NCBI RefSeq assembly: GCF_024756275.1
Contig: NZ_JANUGQ010000001.1
Span: forward strand, 434,001-498,000
DNA length: 64,000 bases
From: Streptomyces pyxinae
GTDB lineage: Bacteria > Actinomycetota > Actinomycetes > Streptomycetales > Streptomycetaceae
Direction of reading: 5' to 3'
The position numbers and the translations under genes were made by a program. The notes under the pieces are model-generated. The model had not been told where the DNA came from. It saw only the letters and a program-made list of their open reading frames with translations, and ran no database searches. Of this stretch, positions 32,869 through 42,304 are shown piece by piece (positions within the stretch are counted from its first letter, which is position 1; every line of letters starts with the position of its first letter).

Positions 32869-33138
32869 GTCGGCACGCCTAACCCCTGTACCGACCCGGC
32901 ATGCAGCCCGGGCGCAGAGTCACCCGATCGGCCGTGTGTCGCCGCCGCGTCCCCGATACGGGCATCCGTACGGGCACGGGGCACGGAGCCGTACCGGCGG
33001 CGGGCCCCCGGAAGCGCGGATCCCGGACGCGGCCCGTGCGGCGCCCATGCGGAGCCCGTACCAAGCCCGGACACGGCACCGGCCCCGGTCCGTACGGGAC
33101 GGGCCGGGGCCGGCGGCGGGTGACCGGGAGCGGGCGGA

Positions 33139-35514
33139 TCAGCCCTCGCCGTCCAGCGCGATGGTCTCGGTGCGCTCGGCGGGGGTCTTGCCGAGCAGCG
33201 CCGTCTGGAGCGCGTGGGCCACGTCGTCGGCGCCGACCGGGTGCTTCTGGCCGTCGCCCTTGGTGATCATCACACCGTTGAAGGTCCCCTCCAGCAGATC
33301 GGTGATCGCCTTCTTGTCGAACACCGGGACCAGCTTCCCGTCCACCGGCTTCATGGAGAGGATCTGCGGCAGCGAACGGTTGGGGCCGAACTGGATCTGC
33401 TTGCCGCCGGCCTTGATGGTGACCAGGCCGGACATCGCGGGCTCGGCGAACTCCTTCATCGCCCGGTCCAGCTCGGCCTGGTCGACGGACGGCTGGCGGG
33501 TGGTCACCGGCAGCTTCACCGGTCCCGCCTTGCCCGTCTCCACCTGGGTCCGGTAGGCGTCCCGCACGGCGGCCACGGACTGCTTCACGTCCAGGCCGCT
33601 GCCGGCCTTGCCGGGTACGGCGACGGCCTTGCCGGGCTTGAAGACGATGGTGCCGTCGTTGGCGGAGCCGGAGACGCCGGCCAGGTCGTTGAGCGCGGCG
33701 CTCAGCTTCTCCTCGTCGACCGGGACCACCGGTTCGGCGACGCGTTCGCCGCCGAACAGCGAGCCGATCACCGAGACCGGGTTGTAGTCGCTGCCCGCGG
33801 CGGCCCGGACGGTCTCCTCGTTGTCCAGGCTGAGGCCCGCCTTCGCCGGGTCCAGCTCCGCCGTCCGGCCGCCGACATCGAGCTTGAGCGGCGACCCGGC
33901 CCGCTGGCCGAAGGCCGTCCGCATCTTGGCGACGGCCTCCTCCTTGGTGCCGCCGCCGATGTCGAGCCCGAGGACGGTGGTCCCCTTGGGCACGTCGGAG
34001 TGGTTGAGCAGCAGTCCGGCGCCGTAGGCGACACCAGCCAGGCCGACCACCCCGGCGGCGAGCAGGACCAGCTTGGAGCGGCCCTTCTTCTTCGGCGCCC
34101 GGCCCGGGGCCCCCGGGGACGACGAGGAGGCCGGGGCCTTGGGCGCGGGCGCCGGGGCGCCGGCGGACGGGCTGCGACCGGGGCCGCCCGGACGGCCGGG
34201 TGCCGGGTCGCGGAGGGCCGGCGGGGTGCGGTCGGCGGCGGGCACCACCGGGATGCCGCTGGTGAGCGTGTCACCGGACACCTGGCCGCCGCCACCCTTG
34301 GGCCGGCCACCCGCCGGGCCGCGACCGCCGCCCCGGGGGCCGGCCGGACCGGCCGGTCCGCTCCGGCCGGGGCCGGGCGCCGGCTGCTGGGGGGTCAGTA
34401 CGGCGGTGTCGTCGGCGCGCCAGGGCCCGGTGCCGTCACCGCCGGCCGACGGGCCGGTCCCGCCGGGCATGTCGAATCCGGCCGTGTCGAACCCGGGGGA
34501 GCCGAACGCGGGCGTGCCGTGTGCCGGGGTGCCGGGCGGGGGCACCTGGGGCAGCGGATTGAAGGCGGAGGTGGCCTCGGGGTCGTCATAGCCCGGGGCG
34601 GGCTCCGGGAGGCCGTCGAGCGGGGCGCCGTCGTGCTGGGCGCCGGCCGGCGTGCCGCCGTCGAGCGGGGCGCCGGCGCCGAACAGATTGGTGCCGACCG
34701 TGCTGTTGCCGGTCATCGGGCCGGTGGTGCGGCCGGCGGGCCCCCGGGAGCCGGTCGGCCGGACGGGCAGCGGCTCCCGGTGCCCGTCGCCGGGCTCCTC
34801 CGGGGTGTGGCCGTCCTGGCCGGCGCCGCCGGGGGCGTCCGAGAAGTACGGCATCCCCACCGGGCCTGCCGGGCCGCCCTGGCCGGAGCCGTCGGGCAGG
34901 CCAAGCCCGTCGGGGCCGGCGCCCGGGCCGGCCGGCGCGGGTGCGCCGGGGCCGTCGGCGGGCAGGGTGAAGCCGGCCCCGTCGGTGCCACCGGGGGCGG
35001 CGGGCGGCGGGGTGGCCGCGACCGGCTTGCGCGGGGCGAACCAGTCGCTGGTCGGCTTCTCCTCGGCCGGCCTGGCCTCGGCCGCCCGCTCCGGCGCGGG
35101 GCGCTCGGGCGCCGCGTCGGTGCGCGCGGCACCGTCCGGGCGCCCGGCGTCCGGACGGCCGGGCCGGTCCGCCCGGTCGGTCCGGACGTTCCCCCCGGCG
35201 GCGGACGCGGACGGCTCCGCGTCCGGACCGGTCGGCGTCCCTGGTCCGGCGTCCACGTCGCTCATCGGCGTCCGCATGACGACGGGCGGAATCGGCCGCG
35301 AACCCGGGATGTTGATCCGGATACGGGTCGTCAGCGTGGTCTCGGTCCTCGGTTCGTCCGGCTGGGCCGTCATATCGCCGGACTCCTCCGGAGCGTCCTG
35401 CGTCGGGTGCGGCGACGGGTACTGGCGCGATCCGTACGGCGGTGTCCCCGAGGGGTACGCGGCTCCGCCGCGCCCCTGGGGGCCGGAGGACGAACTGTCA
35501 GTTTCACGACTCAA
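33139..35514 (-). CDS. Large single-pass membrane protein with VanW/YoaR-type peptidoglycan-binding domain
   Basis: The TTG at 35514 (MSRETDSSSSGPQGRGG) has AGGAGAA 8-9 nt upstream, which decides the start. The protein has 791 residues. The first about 470 are Pro/Gly/Ala/Asp-rich and disordered, and should be cytoplasmic. One membrane helix follows (KLVLLAAGVVGLAGVAYGAG, about 479-498). The external part has repeated segments of the YoaR/VanW type: VLGLDIGGGTKEEAVAKMRT, GLSLDNEETVRAA, VFKPGKAVAVPGKAGSGLDV and LPVTTRQPSVDQAELDRAMK. Such domains bind peptidoglycan or its precursors by family inference. The long disordered cytoplasmic half is unusual. Confidence 0.82.
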   Translation of the reverse strand: MSRETDSSSSGPQGRGGAAYPSGTPPYGSRQYPSPHPTQDAPEESGDMTAQPDEPRTETTLTTRIRINIPGSRPIPPVVMRTPMSDVDAGPGTPTGPDAEPSASAAGGNVRTDRADRPGRPDAGRPDGAARTDAAPERPAPERAAEARPAEEKPTSDWFAPRKPVAATPPPAAPGGTDGAGFTLPADGPGAPAPAGPGAGPDGLGLPDGSGQGGPAGPVGMPYFSDAPGGAGQDGHTPEEPGDGHREPLPVRPTGSRGPAGRTTGPMTGNSTVGTNLFGAGAPLDGGTPAGAQHDGAPLDGLPEPAPGYDDPEATSAFNPLPQVPPPGTPAHGTPAFGSPGFDTAGFDMPGGTGPSAGGDGTGPWRADDTAVLTPQQPAPGPGRSGPAGPAGPRGGGRGPAGGRPKGGGGQVSGDTLTSGIPVVPAADRTPPALRDPAPGRPGGPGRSPSAGAPAPAPKAPASSSSPGAPGRAPKKKGRSKLVLLAAGVVGLAGVAYGAGLLLNHSDVPKGTTVLGLDIGGGTKEEAVAKMRTAFGQRAGSPLKLDVGGRTAELDPAKAGLSLDNEETVRAAAGSDYNPVSVIGSLFGGERVAEPVVPVDEEKLSAALNDLAGVSGSANDGTIVFKPGKAVAVPGKAGSGLDVKQSVAAVRDAYRTQVETGKAGPVKLPVTTRQPSVDQAELDRAMKEFAEPAMSGLVTIKAGGKQIQFGPNRSLPQILSMKPVDGKLVPVFDKKAITDLLEGTFNGVMITKGDGQKHPVGADDVAHALQTALLGKTPAERTETIALDGEG

Positions 35515-35817
35515 AGCAGGTTCTCCTGGTTGGCTCCGCCGCCCGCTCTTACACGTACGGGCGCCCGGCGGCGCGCACCACCATACTGGCCGCGCACCGG
35601 GGGCACCCCGCGACCGGGGGAACCGGAACGGTCAATACGCCCCAAGTCCGGGCACGTCGCGCACCGGACGACGGACTGACAGCGACGGGCCGACGGGCCG
35701 CCGGCACACTGTCACCCACGGGCGGCACCGTGCCGGCGGACCGGCGGCGTAAGGACCGCGGACCAGTGACGCACTGGCTGTGGACCGGCCGTGGACCGAC
35801 TGCGGACCGACGGTGGA
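35515..35817. other. Intergenic region upstream of the large membrane protein gene
   Basis: About 300 bp between the TTG start at 35514 and the DUF6113 stop. The leftward promoter should lie here. A TATGGT on the minus strand (complement of about 35581-35586) is a possible -10, with no convincing -35. Near the right end, GTGGACCG/CTGCGGACCG words recur around 35780-35820. No gene seen. Confidence 0.4.
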
Positions 35818-36195
35818 CTACGGACGGGTCCGGGGCACGGTGGCGCAGATCACGGCGACCGCCATGCCGCCCAGCAGATAGACCGTCTCCGGCAGTCCGC
35901 CCCAGAAGACCTGGTCGCCCTCGGAGCGGCCGAAGGCGAGCAGGATCACGGCGACCAGCCAGCCCACGCCGGGCGCGGCGACGCCCAGTTGGCCGCCGGC
36001 CGCCCGCAGCCCGCCGTAGAAGAGCCCGGCGCAGCCCGCCAGCGCCAGCAGCAACCCGCCGGGGAACCAGAGGCTTTGGACCAGCGCGCCGGCACAGCCG
36101 ACCAGCGCGCCGAGCAGGACGAGACCGGCGAGCCCGGCGAGCCGGCCGGGCCGGAACCGGAGCGGCCGGGCCATCGGGGAACCCTGGGCACTCAT
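35818..36195 (-). CDS. DUF6113 small membrane protein
   Basis: The ATG at 36195 overlaps the mshB stop by 4 nt (ATGA), so it is translationally coupled. The 125-residue protein has about four membrane helices ([68 protein letters not shown]). It matches the Streptomyces DUF6113 family that sits behind mshB. No catalytic residues are evident. The coupling suggests a link with mycothiol synthesis or its membrane environment, which is inference only. Confidence 0.82.
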   Translation of the reverse strand: MSAQGSPMARPLRFRPGRLAGLAGLVLLGALVGCAGALVQSLWFPGGLLLALAGCAGLFYGGLRAAGGQLGVAAPGVGWLVAVILLAFGRSEGDQVFWGGLPETVYLLGGMAVAVICATVPRTRP

Positions 36196-37082
36196 GCGGT
36201 CACCCCCGCGAAGAGGTCGTGCTCCCGCTCGCCCGCCGGGGCGCCGCCGGTGCCGCGCGCCAGCTCGTAGTACTCGGTGGTGAGGAGCGGCTGGCCCAGC
36301 CCGTTGGAGAGGGCGAAGTAGTCGCCGTGGACGGTGATCTGGGTCGCGTGCGCCCGCATGGCGGCCCGCTTGCGGTCCGCGTGGGCGGCGCCGTCGATCT
36401 CGGCGGTGATCCGTTCCCCGGGCACCACGCCCGGCACGTCCGCCACCGAGGCGACGGCGGGGAAGCCCGCGCCGCCCTCGGCGCGCAGCCGGGCGAAGCC
36501 GGCCTCGACGGCGCCGCGCGGCACCCGGTTCCAGTAGATCTTGGGGATCTCGTACGGTTCGCCCAGATCGCGCCGGTACGCCCGCTCGCCGGCCAGCTCG
36601 GCGGCGCGCATCGCCACCCGGTGGGCCTGGATGTGGTCGGGGTGGCCGTAGCCGCCGTCCGGGTCGTAGGTGACGAGCACCTGGGGCCGCCGGTCGCGGA
36701 CGATCTCCACCAGGTGCGCCGCCGCCTCGTCCACCTCGGTGTTCCAGAAGGCGCCGGGGCGCCGGTTCTGCGGGGCGCCCATCATCCCGGAGTCCCGGAA
36801 CCGGCCGCTCCCGCCCAGGAAGAGGTGGTCGGTGACGCCCAGCTCCTTCATGGCGTCGCCCAGTTCGGAGACCCGGTGGGCGCCGAGCCGGTCCTCCCGG
36901 TCGGGCGCCAGATGGGCCAGGCCGGGCGGGATGACCTCGCCCTCCTCGCCGAGGGTGCAGGTCACCAGCGTCACCAGGGCGCCCTCGGCCGCGTACCTGG
37001 CCATGGTGGCGCCGTTGTTGATCGACTCGTCGTCGGGGTGCGCGTGCACCAGGAGCAGACGACGGCCGGAGAGATCCGTCAT
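36192..37082 (-). CDS. mshB: GlcNAc-Ins deacetylase of mycothiol biosynthesis
   Basis: A 296-residue LmbE-type zinc deacetylase. The metal-binding AHPDDE (14-19) and [11 protein letters not shown] (about 143-153) motifs are intact, and the N-terminal [20 protein letters not shown] is typical of MshB. It removes acetate from 1-D-myo-inosityl-2-acetamido-2-deoxy-glucopyranoside, the second committed step to mycothiol, the main low-molecular-weight thiol of Actinobacteria. The related Mca amidase is less likely because the gene is linked to DUF6113 and follows the known mshB neighbourhood. No other msh gene is in the window. Confidence 0.93.
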   Translation of the reverse strand: MTDLSGRRLLLVHAHPDDESINNGATMARYAAEGALVTLVTCTLGEEGEVIPPGLAHLAPDREDRLGAHRVSELGDAMKELGVTDHLFLGGSGRFRDSGMMGAPQNRRPGAFWNTEVDEAAAHLVEIVRDRRPQVLVTYDPDGGYGHPDHIQAHRVAMRAAELAGERAYRRDLGEPYEIPKIYWNRVPRGAVEAGFARLRAEGGAGFPAVASVADVPGVVPGERITAEIDGAAHADRKRAAMRAHATQITVHGDYFALSNGLGQPLLTTEYYELARGTGGAPAGEREHDLFAGVTA

Positions 37083-37306
37083 GGAGACACTCTAGAAGGG
37101 CGGGCCCCACCCGGCGGGCATCCGGCCGCCCTCTTCCGCACCGGGCCCCGCCGCCCCCGGGCCGGTCGCGTGAGCCGGGCGCGACCGCCGGTGGAGGCGG
37201 CGGGACACGCCCGGGATCCGGCGACCGGAAGAATGTCTGGAAAACGCCGCCGGTGCTTACCGGCGGGGAACCGGGGAAGGCGCCGTAACAGTCGAAGGAA
37301 GCGACA

Positions 37307-37501
37307 CTAGAACTTGAGGCCGCCGATCATGCCCGCCACATTCGTGGTCACCTCGTTGATGGTGGGCCCGATGGACGAGCTGGCCAGGTAGAAGCCGAGC
37401 AACATGCAGATCGCCGCGTGTCCGAACTTCAGCCCGGATTTCCGGACCAGCAGGAAGACGACGATCGCCAGCAGCACCACCACCGAGATCGAGAGTGCCA
37501 C
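37307..37501 (-). CDS. Small two-helix membrane protein (64 aa)
   Basis: The GTG at 37501 follows GGAGGTGA by about 5 nt, an excellent site. The product has 64 residues: MALSISVVVLLAIVVFLLV forms helix one, the basic RKSGLKFGHA loop follows, then AICMLLGFYLASSSIGPTI and an amphipathic end INEVTTNVAGMIGGLKF. I do not recognise a named family, though similar short proteins occur in Streptomyces beside the S9 peptidase. It is divergent from the peptidase gene, with about 157 bp between. Function unknown. Confidence 0.78.
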   Translation of the reverse strand: MALSISVVVLLAIVVFLLVRKSGLKFGHAAICMLLGFYLASSSIGPTINEVTTNVAGMIGGLKF

Positions 37502-37645
37502 GGCGGTTCACCTCCACACAGAGACGGTCGGGAACGAGCAGCGTGCATGTGCCGGGTGAGGGATACCCACCTTGTGCTACGGATCATAACTATCCGTTCG
37601 CCCGCATCGATCGGTGCACGGCAGCATTGGGGGGCGCACGGACGC

Positions 37646-37651
37646 TAGTTT
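37646..37651 (+). promoter_or_regulatory. Leaderless-type -10 element for the S9 peptidase
   Basis: TAGTTT ends 7 nt before the ATG at 37659 and no ribosome site lies between. This is the geometry of leaderless transcripts in Streptomyces. No good -35 is visible at 17-18 nt. Confidence 0.45.
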
Positions 37652-37658
37652 CGGTCAT

Positions 37659-39830
37659 ATGACATCGCGGCAACAGCACTCGTTTCCCCGCCAGTACGCC
37701 AGGACCCAGCGCTTCACGCTCGGCGCCCCCCGCTCGTTCACCGTCGCCCCGGACGGCTCCCGGGTGGTCTTCCTGCGCTCCCCGTCCGGGACCAGCCGCG
37801 CCAACCGCCTCTGGGTGCTGGACCTTTCGGGCCCGGGGGGTGCTGCGGGTCCGGAGGGTCCGGCGGTCGAGCGGGAGGTGGCCGACCCGGAGGCGCTACT
37901 GGGCGGCGCGGACGAGGAGTTGTCCGCGGAGGAGCGGGCCCGGCGGGAGCGCACCCGGGAGGGCTCCGGTGGCATCGTGGGCTACGCGGTGGACGCCGCC
38001 GTGGAGTTGGCCGCGTTCACCCTCTCCGGTCGGCTGTTCACGGCGGAGCTGCGCGCCGGGACGGTACGCGAACTCCCCGCCCCCGGGCCGGTGATCGACC
38101 CGCGCCCCGCGCCGGACGGCCGGCACCTCGCGTATGTGGTGGACGGCGCGCTGCGGGTCATCGGGGCCGAGGGCGACGGCGACCGGGAGCTGGCCGCGCC
38201 GGAGGACGGCCATGTCACCTACGGGCTGGCCGAGTTCATCGCCGCCGAGGAGATGGGCCGCACCCGGGGCTTCTGGTGGTCGCCGGAGTCGGACCGGCTG
38301 CTGGTGGCGCGGGCCGACGACCGCGCGGTACGGCGCTGGTGGATCTCCGACCCGGCCCACCCGGACCGGCGGCCCGCCGAGGTGGCGTACCCGGCCGCGG
38401 GCACCGACAACGCGGAGGTACGGCTGCTGCTGCTGGGCCTGGACGGCTCGCGCACCGAGGTGGAGTGGGACCGGGAGCGGTATCCCTATCTGGCCCGGGT
38501 GCACTGGTCGGCGGCCGGTCCGCCGCTGCTGCTGGTGCAGAGCCGGGACCAGCGGAGCCTGCGGTACCTGGCGGTGGACTCGGAGTCGGGCGCCACCCGG
38601 ACCGTCCGGGAGGACACCGACCCGGTCTGGCTGGAGCTGCTGCCCGGGGTGCCGGCCTGGACGCCGGACGGCCGGCTGGTGCGGATCACCGATCAGGGTG
38701 ACGAGGAGGGCGGGGCCCGGGTGCTGGCGGTCGGCGACCGGGTGCTCACCGGGGCGGCGACCCAGATCTGCGCGGTGCTGGACATCGGCGCGGACGACCT
38801 GCTGGTCTCGGCCACGGCGGGCGAGGCGGCGGACGCCCCGGAGACCGGCGAGGTCCATGTGTACCGGGTCGGTGAGCGGGGCGCCGAGCGGATCTCCGAG
38901 GGCCCGGGCGTCCATGGGGCGGTGCGCTCCGGCGGGGTCACCGTGCTGGTGTCGGCGGTGCCCGGGGAGCCGGGGAGCCGGGCCCGGGTGCTGCGGGACG
39001 GCGAGCGGGTCGCGGAGCTCGTCTCGTACGCCGAGCGGCCGGCGCTCTCGCCGCGGCTGACGCTCACCGAGGCCGGGCCGGACCGGATCCCCTGCGCGGT
39101 GCTGCTGCCGAGCGCCTGGCGGGAGGGCGACGGGCCGCTGCCGGTGCTGCTCGACCCGTACGGCGGTCCGCACGGCCGGCGGGTGCTGGCGGCCCACCAT
39201 CCGCATCTGACCTCCCAGTGGTTCGCCGAACAGGGGTTCGCGGTGGTCGTCGCGGACGGGCGGGGCACCCCGGGCCGGTCGCCCGCCTGGGAGAAGGCGA
39301 TCGCGGGCCGGCTCACCCGCACCCTGGACGACCAGGTGGCGGCGCTCCGGGCGCTGGCCGGGCGGTTCCCGCTGGACCTGGACCGGGTGGCGATCCGGGG
39401 CTGGTCGTTCGGCGGCTGGCTGGCCGGTCTGGCGGTGCTGCGGCGGCCCGATGTCTTCCACGCGGCGGTGGTGGGCGCCCCGGTGACCGACCAGCGGCTG
39501 TACGACACCCACTACACCGAGCGGTACCTCGGACTGCCCCAGGAGGCGCCGGAGGCGTACGCCGCCAACTCGCTGGTCACCGACGACGGGCTGGCCGCCC
39601 CGGAGAACCCGGCCCGCCCGATGATGATCGTCCACGGACTGGCCGACGACAACGTGGTGATGGCCCACACCCTGCGGCTCTCCTCGGCGCTGCTGGCCGC
39701 CGGCCGGCCGCACGAGGTGCTGCCGCTGACCGGGGTCACCCACATCACCCCGCAGGAACAGGTGGCGGAGAACCTGCTGCTGCTTCAGGTGGACTTCCTG
39801 AAGCGCTCGCTGGGCCTGCCCCGCGACTGA
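37659..39830 (+). CDS. S9-family prolyl oligopeptidase / dipeptidyl peptidase
   Basis: The ATG at 37659 (MTSRQQHSFPRQYARTQRFT) gives 723 residues with no signal peptide. The N-terminal about 450 residues form the beta-propeller of the DPP4 type (FTVAPDGSRVVFLRS, AEFIAAEEMGRTRGFWWSPE). That EE pair matches the DPP4 double-glutamate motif that anchors a free N-terminus. The C-terminal hydrolase has GWSFGGWL (Ser about 587), HGLADDNVV (Asp about 665) and GVTHITP (His about 696). It should remove dipeptides from peptides in the cytoplasm. Lying beside two oligopeptide importers, it may digest imported peptides. Confidence 0.9.
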   Translation: MTSRQQHSFPRQYARTQRFTLGAPRSFTVAPDGSRVVFLRSPSGTSRANRLWVLDLSGPGGAAGPEGPAVEREVADPEALLGGADEELSAEERARRERTREGSGGIVGYAVDAAVELAAFTLSGRLFTAELRAGTVRELPAPGPVIDPRPAPDGRHLAYVVDGALRVIGAEGDGDRELAAPEDGHVTYGLAEFIAAEEMGRTRGFWWSPESDRLLVARADDRAVRRWWISDPAHPDRRPAEVAYPAAGTDNAEVRLLLLGLDGSRTEVEWDRERYPYLARVHWSAAGPPLLLVQSRDQRSLRYLAVDSESGATRTVREDTDPVWLELLPGVPAWTPDGRLVRITDQGDEEGGARVLAVGDRVLTGAATQICAVLDIGADDLLVSATAGEAADAPETGEVHVYRVGERGAERISEGPGVHGAVRSGGVTVLVSAVPGEPGSRARVLRDGERVAELVSYAERPALSPRLTLTEAGPDRIPCAVLLPSAWREGDGPLPVLLDPYGGPHGRRVLAAHHPHLTSQWFAEQGFAVVVADGRGTPGRSPAWEKAIAGRLTRTLDDQVAALRALAGRFPLDLDRVAIRGWSFGGWLAGLAVLRRPDVFHAAVVGAPVTDQRLYDTHYTERYLGLPQEAPEAYAANSLVTDDGLAAPENPARPMMIVHGLADDNVVMAHTLRLSSALLAAGRPHEVLPLTGVTHITPQEQVAENLLLLQVDFLKRSLGLPRD

Positions 39831-39901
39831 GCCCGGGACCGCCGGGGAGAGCCGGTGCGGGCCGGGACACGGCGCTCCGGACACAGTGCTCCGGACACGG
39901 C

Positions 39902-39937
39902 GACCGGCCGGGACACGCCATGTCGTCCCGGCCGGTC
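39902..39937. terminator. Bidirectional terminator between S9 peptidase and Opp cluster 2
   Basis: GACCGGCCGGGAC (39902-39914) pairs perfectly with GTCCCGGCCGGTC (39925-39937) across a 10-nt loop. It lies 72 nt after the peptidase stop, and the convergent ATPase gene ends at 40135. The rest of the 304-bp gap has short GCTCCGGACAC repeats near 39870-39900 and no gene. Confidence 0.88.
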
Positions 39938-40134
39938 CGGACGGCACCCGCACGGCCGTACGGTGACGAGCCTGCCGCGTCCGTATATCGGTACGGGGTC
40001 GGCCGAGTTGCCCGCGCGTTAACGAGCGTGCGGGCCCCCGGGGGCCGCGTGGCGGCGGAGGCGCGGGCCCCGGGCCGCGCGTTGACGGGGGGCGGGGCCC
40101 CGGGCCGGCGACGGAGCCGTGCCGCCGGAGCGGC

Positions 40135-41205
40135 TCAGGCCGCCCCCTCCGCCGGCACCACCCGGCGCTCCTCCGCGAAGTGGCAGGCCGAGGGATGCCG
40201 GGCCGGGGTACGGCCGTCCCGGAACGCCTCCGGCACCGCCAGCGCCGGGACCTCCACCGCGCACCGCTCCCGCGCCTTCCAGCAGCGGGTGCGGAAGCGG
40301 CAGCCGGACGGCGGGTCGGCGGGCGAGGGCACGTCCCCGGAGAGCAGGATCCGGGCGCGCCGGTCGCGGGCGGCCGGGTCGGGGACCGGCACGGCGGAGA
40401 GCAGCGCCTGGGTGTACGGGTGGGTCGGGTGGTCGTAGATCTGGGTGTCGGTGCCGGTCTCCACCGTCCGGCCCAGGTACATCACGCCGATCCGGTCGGA
40501 GATGTGCCGCACCACCGACAGGTCGTGGGCGATGAAGACATAGGCCAGCCCGAACCGCCGCTGGAGCCCGGCCAGCAGATTGACCACCTGGGCCTGCACC
40601 GAGACGTCCAGCGCGGAGACCGGCTCGTCGGCCACGATGATCTCGGGGCGCAGCGCCAGTCCCCGGGCGATGCCGATGCGCTGGCGCTGGCCGCCGGAGA
40701 ACTGGTGCGGATAGCGGTTCAGATGCCCGGGGTCGAGCCCGACCACCTCCAGCAGCTCCCGCACCCGGCGGCGCCGGTCGCCCCTGGGGGCCACCTCGGG
40801 GTGTATCTCGTACGGCTCCCCCACGATGTCCCCGACCGTCATGCGCGGGTTGAGCGAGGTGTACGGGTCCTGGAAGACCATCTGGATGTTCCGGCGCACC
40901 GCCTTCAGCGCCCGCCCGGAGAGCCGGGTGATGTCCTCGCCCCGGTAGCGGATCTGTCCGGCGGTCGGCCGCTCCAGACTGACCAGCAGCCGGGCGAGGG
41001 TGGACTTGCCGCAGCCGGACTCCCCCACGACGCCCAGGGTCTCGCCCGCGCCGAGCCGGAAGGAGACCCCGTCCACCGCCCGGACGGCGCCGGTCCGCCG
41101 CCGGATCAGGCCGCCGCCGGTGAGCGGGTAGTGCTTGACCAGGTCCCGCACCTCCAGGACCGGTTCGGCCGCCCGCTCAGACAGCGGCGCTGATGTCGGC
41201 GTCAT
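40135..41205 (-). CDS. Oligopeptide ABC importer ATPase, OppF type (cluster 2)
   Basis: The ATG at 41205 ([20 protein letters not shown]) is chosen over an upstream in-frame start because GGAGGGAGA precedes it. The 356-residue protein has Walker [10 protein letters not shown] (about 60-68), signature LSGGQ-type [15 protein letters not shown], Walker [15 protein letters not shown] and the switch His in [13 protein letters not shown]. The OppF C-terminal cysteine cluster ([20 protein letters not shown], and the late ACHFAEE) may hold an Fe-S site, as seen in some peptide ABC ATPases. It pairs with the OppD-type ATPase upstream, overlapping by 29 nt, to power peptide uptake. Confidence 0.9.
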   Translation of the reverse strand: MTPTSAPLSERAAEPVLEVRDLVKHYPLTGGGLIRRRTGAVRAVDGVSFRLGAGETLGVVGESGCGKSTLARLLVSLERPTAGQIRYRGEDITRLSGRALKAVRRNIQMVFQDPYTSLNPRMTVGDIVGEPYEIHPEVAPRGDRRRRVRELLEVVGLDPGHLNRYPHQFSGGQRQRIGIARGLALRPEIIVADEPVSALDVSVQAQVVNLLAGLQRRFGLAYVFIAHDLSVVRHISDRIGVMYLGRTVETGTDTQIYDHPTHPYTQALLSAVPVPDPAARDRRARILLSGDVPSPADPPSGCRFRTRCWKARERCAVEVPALAVPEAFRDGRTPARHPSACHFAEERRVVPAEGAA

Positions 41206-42262
41206 CGAGTGTCTCCCTCCAGAAGTGACAGGCACTGCGCCGCCCCCCGGCGCCCCCGGCATCCCAGGCCCTCCGGGCCTCCCCGCCGTCCCCGGCGCCC
41301 CGACCGTCGCCGCCGGCCCCGGCGACCTGACCCTCCCCGGCGACCGGGAAGAGCGGCGGTTCGTCGGTGCGGCAGAGGTCCCGGGCGCGGGGACAGCGCG
41401 GATGGAAGGCGCAGCCAGCCGGGAGGGCGGTGAGGCCGGGCGGCAGTCCCTTGATCGCGTACAGCTCCCGGCCCTTCCGGTCGAGCCGGGGGATGGAGTC
41501 GAGCAGGCCCCGGGTGTAGGGGTGCGCGGGCGCCCGGTAGAGGTCGTGGACCGGGGCGGTCTCCACGATCCGGCCCGCGTACATCACCGCGATCCGGTCG
41601 GCCACGTCCGCGACCACGCCGAGGTCGTGGGTGATCAGCACCAGGGCGGTGCCGGTCTCCCGGCGCAGCTCGGCGAGCAGGTCCATCACCTGGGCCTGCA
41701 CGGTGACGTCCAGCGCGGTGGTCGGCTCGTCGGCGATGATCAGGGCGGGCTCCAGGGCGATCGCCATGGCGATCATGATCCGCTGGCGCATCCCGCCGCT
41801 GAACTGGTGCGGGTACTGGCCCGCCCGCTGCCGGGCGGCCGGGATGCGCACCCGGTCCATCAGCTCCACCGCCCGGGCCCGGGCGTCCCTGCGGGACATC
41901 CCCCGGTGCACGGTGAACATCTCGGCCAGCTGGTCGCCCACGGTGAGGACCGGGTTGAGCGCCGAGAGGGCGTCCTGGAAGACCATCGCCATCTCCGCGC
42001 CCCGCACCGCCCGCCGGGCGTCCTCCGGCAGGGTGAGCAGGTCCCGGCCCCGGAAGAGGATCCGGCCGCCGGTGATCCGGCCGGGCGGGGTGTCCAGGAT
42101 GCCCATGACCGCCTGGGCGGTGACCGACTTGCCGGAGCCGGACTCCCCCAGCACCGCCAGGGTCTCCCCCGCGTCCACCCCGTAGCTCACCCCGTTGACG
42201 GCACGGGCGATCCCGTCCCGGGTGCGGAACTCGACCCGCAGGTCCTGTACGTCGAGCAGCAT
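41177..42262 (-). CDS. Oligopeptide ABC importer ATPase, OppD type (cluster 2)
   Basis: A 361-residue ATPase starting [20 protein letters not shown]. Walker A is [10 protein letters not shown] (about 40-49), the signature [19 protein letters not shown], Walker [15 protein letters not shown] and switch [13 protein letters not shown]. The C-terminal oligopeptide domain has [13 protein letters not shown] and a late SACHFWRE, the usual OppD cysteines. A Gly/Asp/Ala-rich insert of about 25 residues (about 310-340) separates them and is absent from the cluster 1 copy. It lies 42 nt after the permease gene and overlaps the OppF gene. Confidence 0.92.
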   Translation of the reverse strand: MLLDVQDLRVEFRTRDGIARAVNGVSYGVDAGETLAVLGESGSGKSVTAQAVMGILDTPPGRITGGRILFRGRDLLTLPEDARRAVRGAEMAMVFQDALSALNPVLTVGDQLAEMFTVHRGMSRRDARARAVELMDRVRIPAARQRAGQYPHQFSGGMRQRIMIAMAIALEPALIIADEPTTALDVTVQAQVMDLLAELRRETGTALVLITHDLGVVADVADRIAVMYAGRIVETAPVHDLYRAPAHPYTRGLLDSIPRLDRKGRELYAIKGLPPGLTALPAGCAFHPRCPRARDLCRTDEPPLFPVAGEGQVAGAGGDGRGAGDGGEARRAWDAGGAGGRRSACHFWRETLDDADISAAV

Positions 42263-42304
42263 CGTGGCGGCCTCCTTCGGTGCGTTCGGGCGGGGGGTGC
42301 GGGC

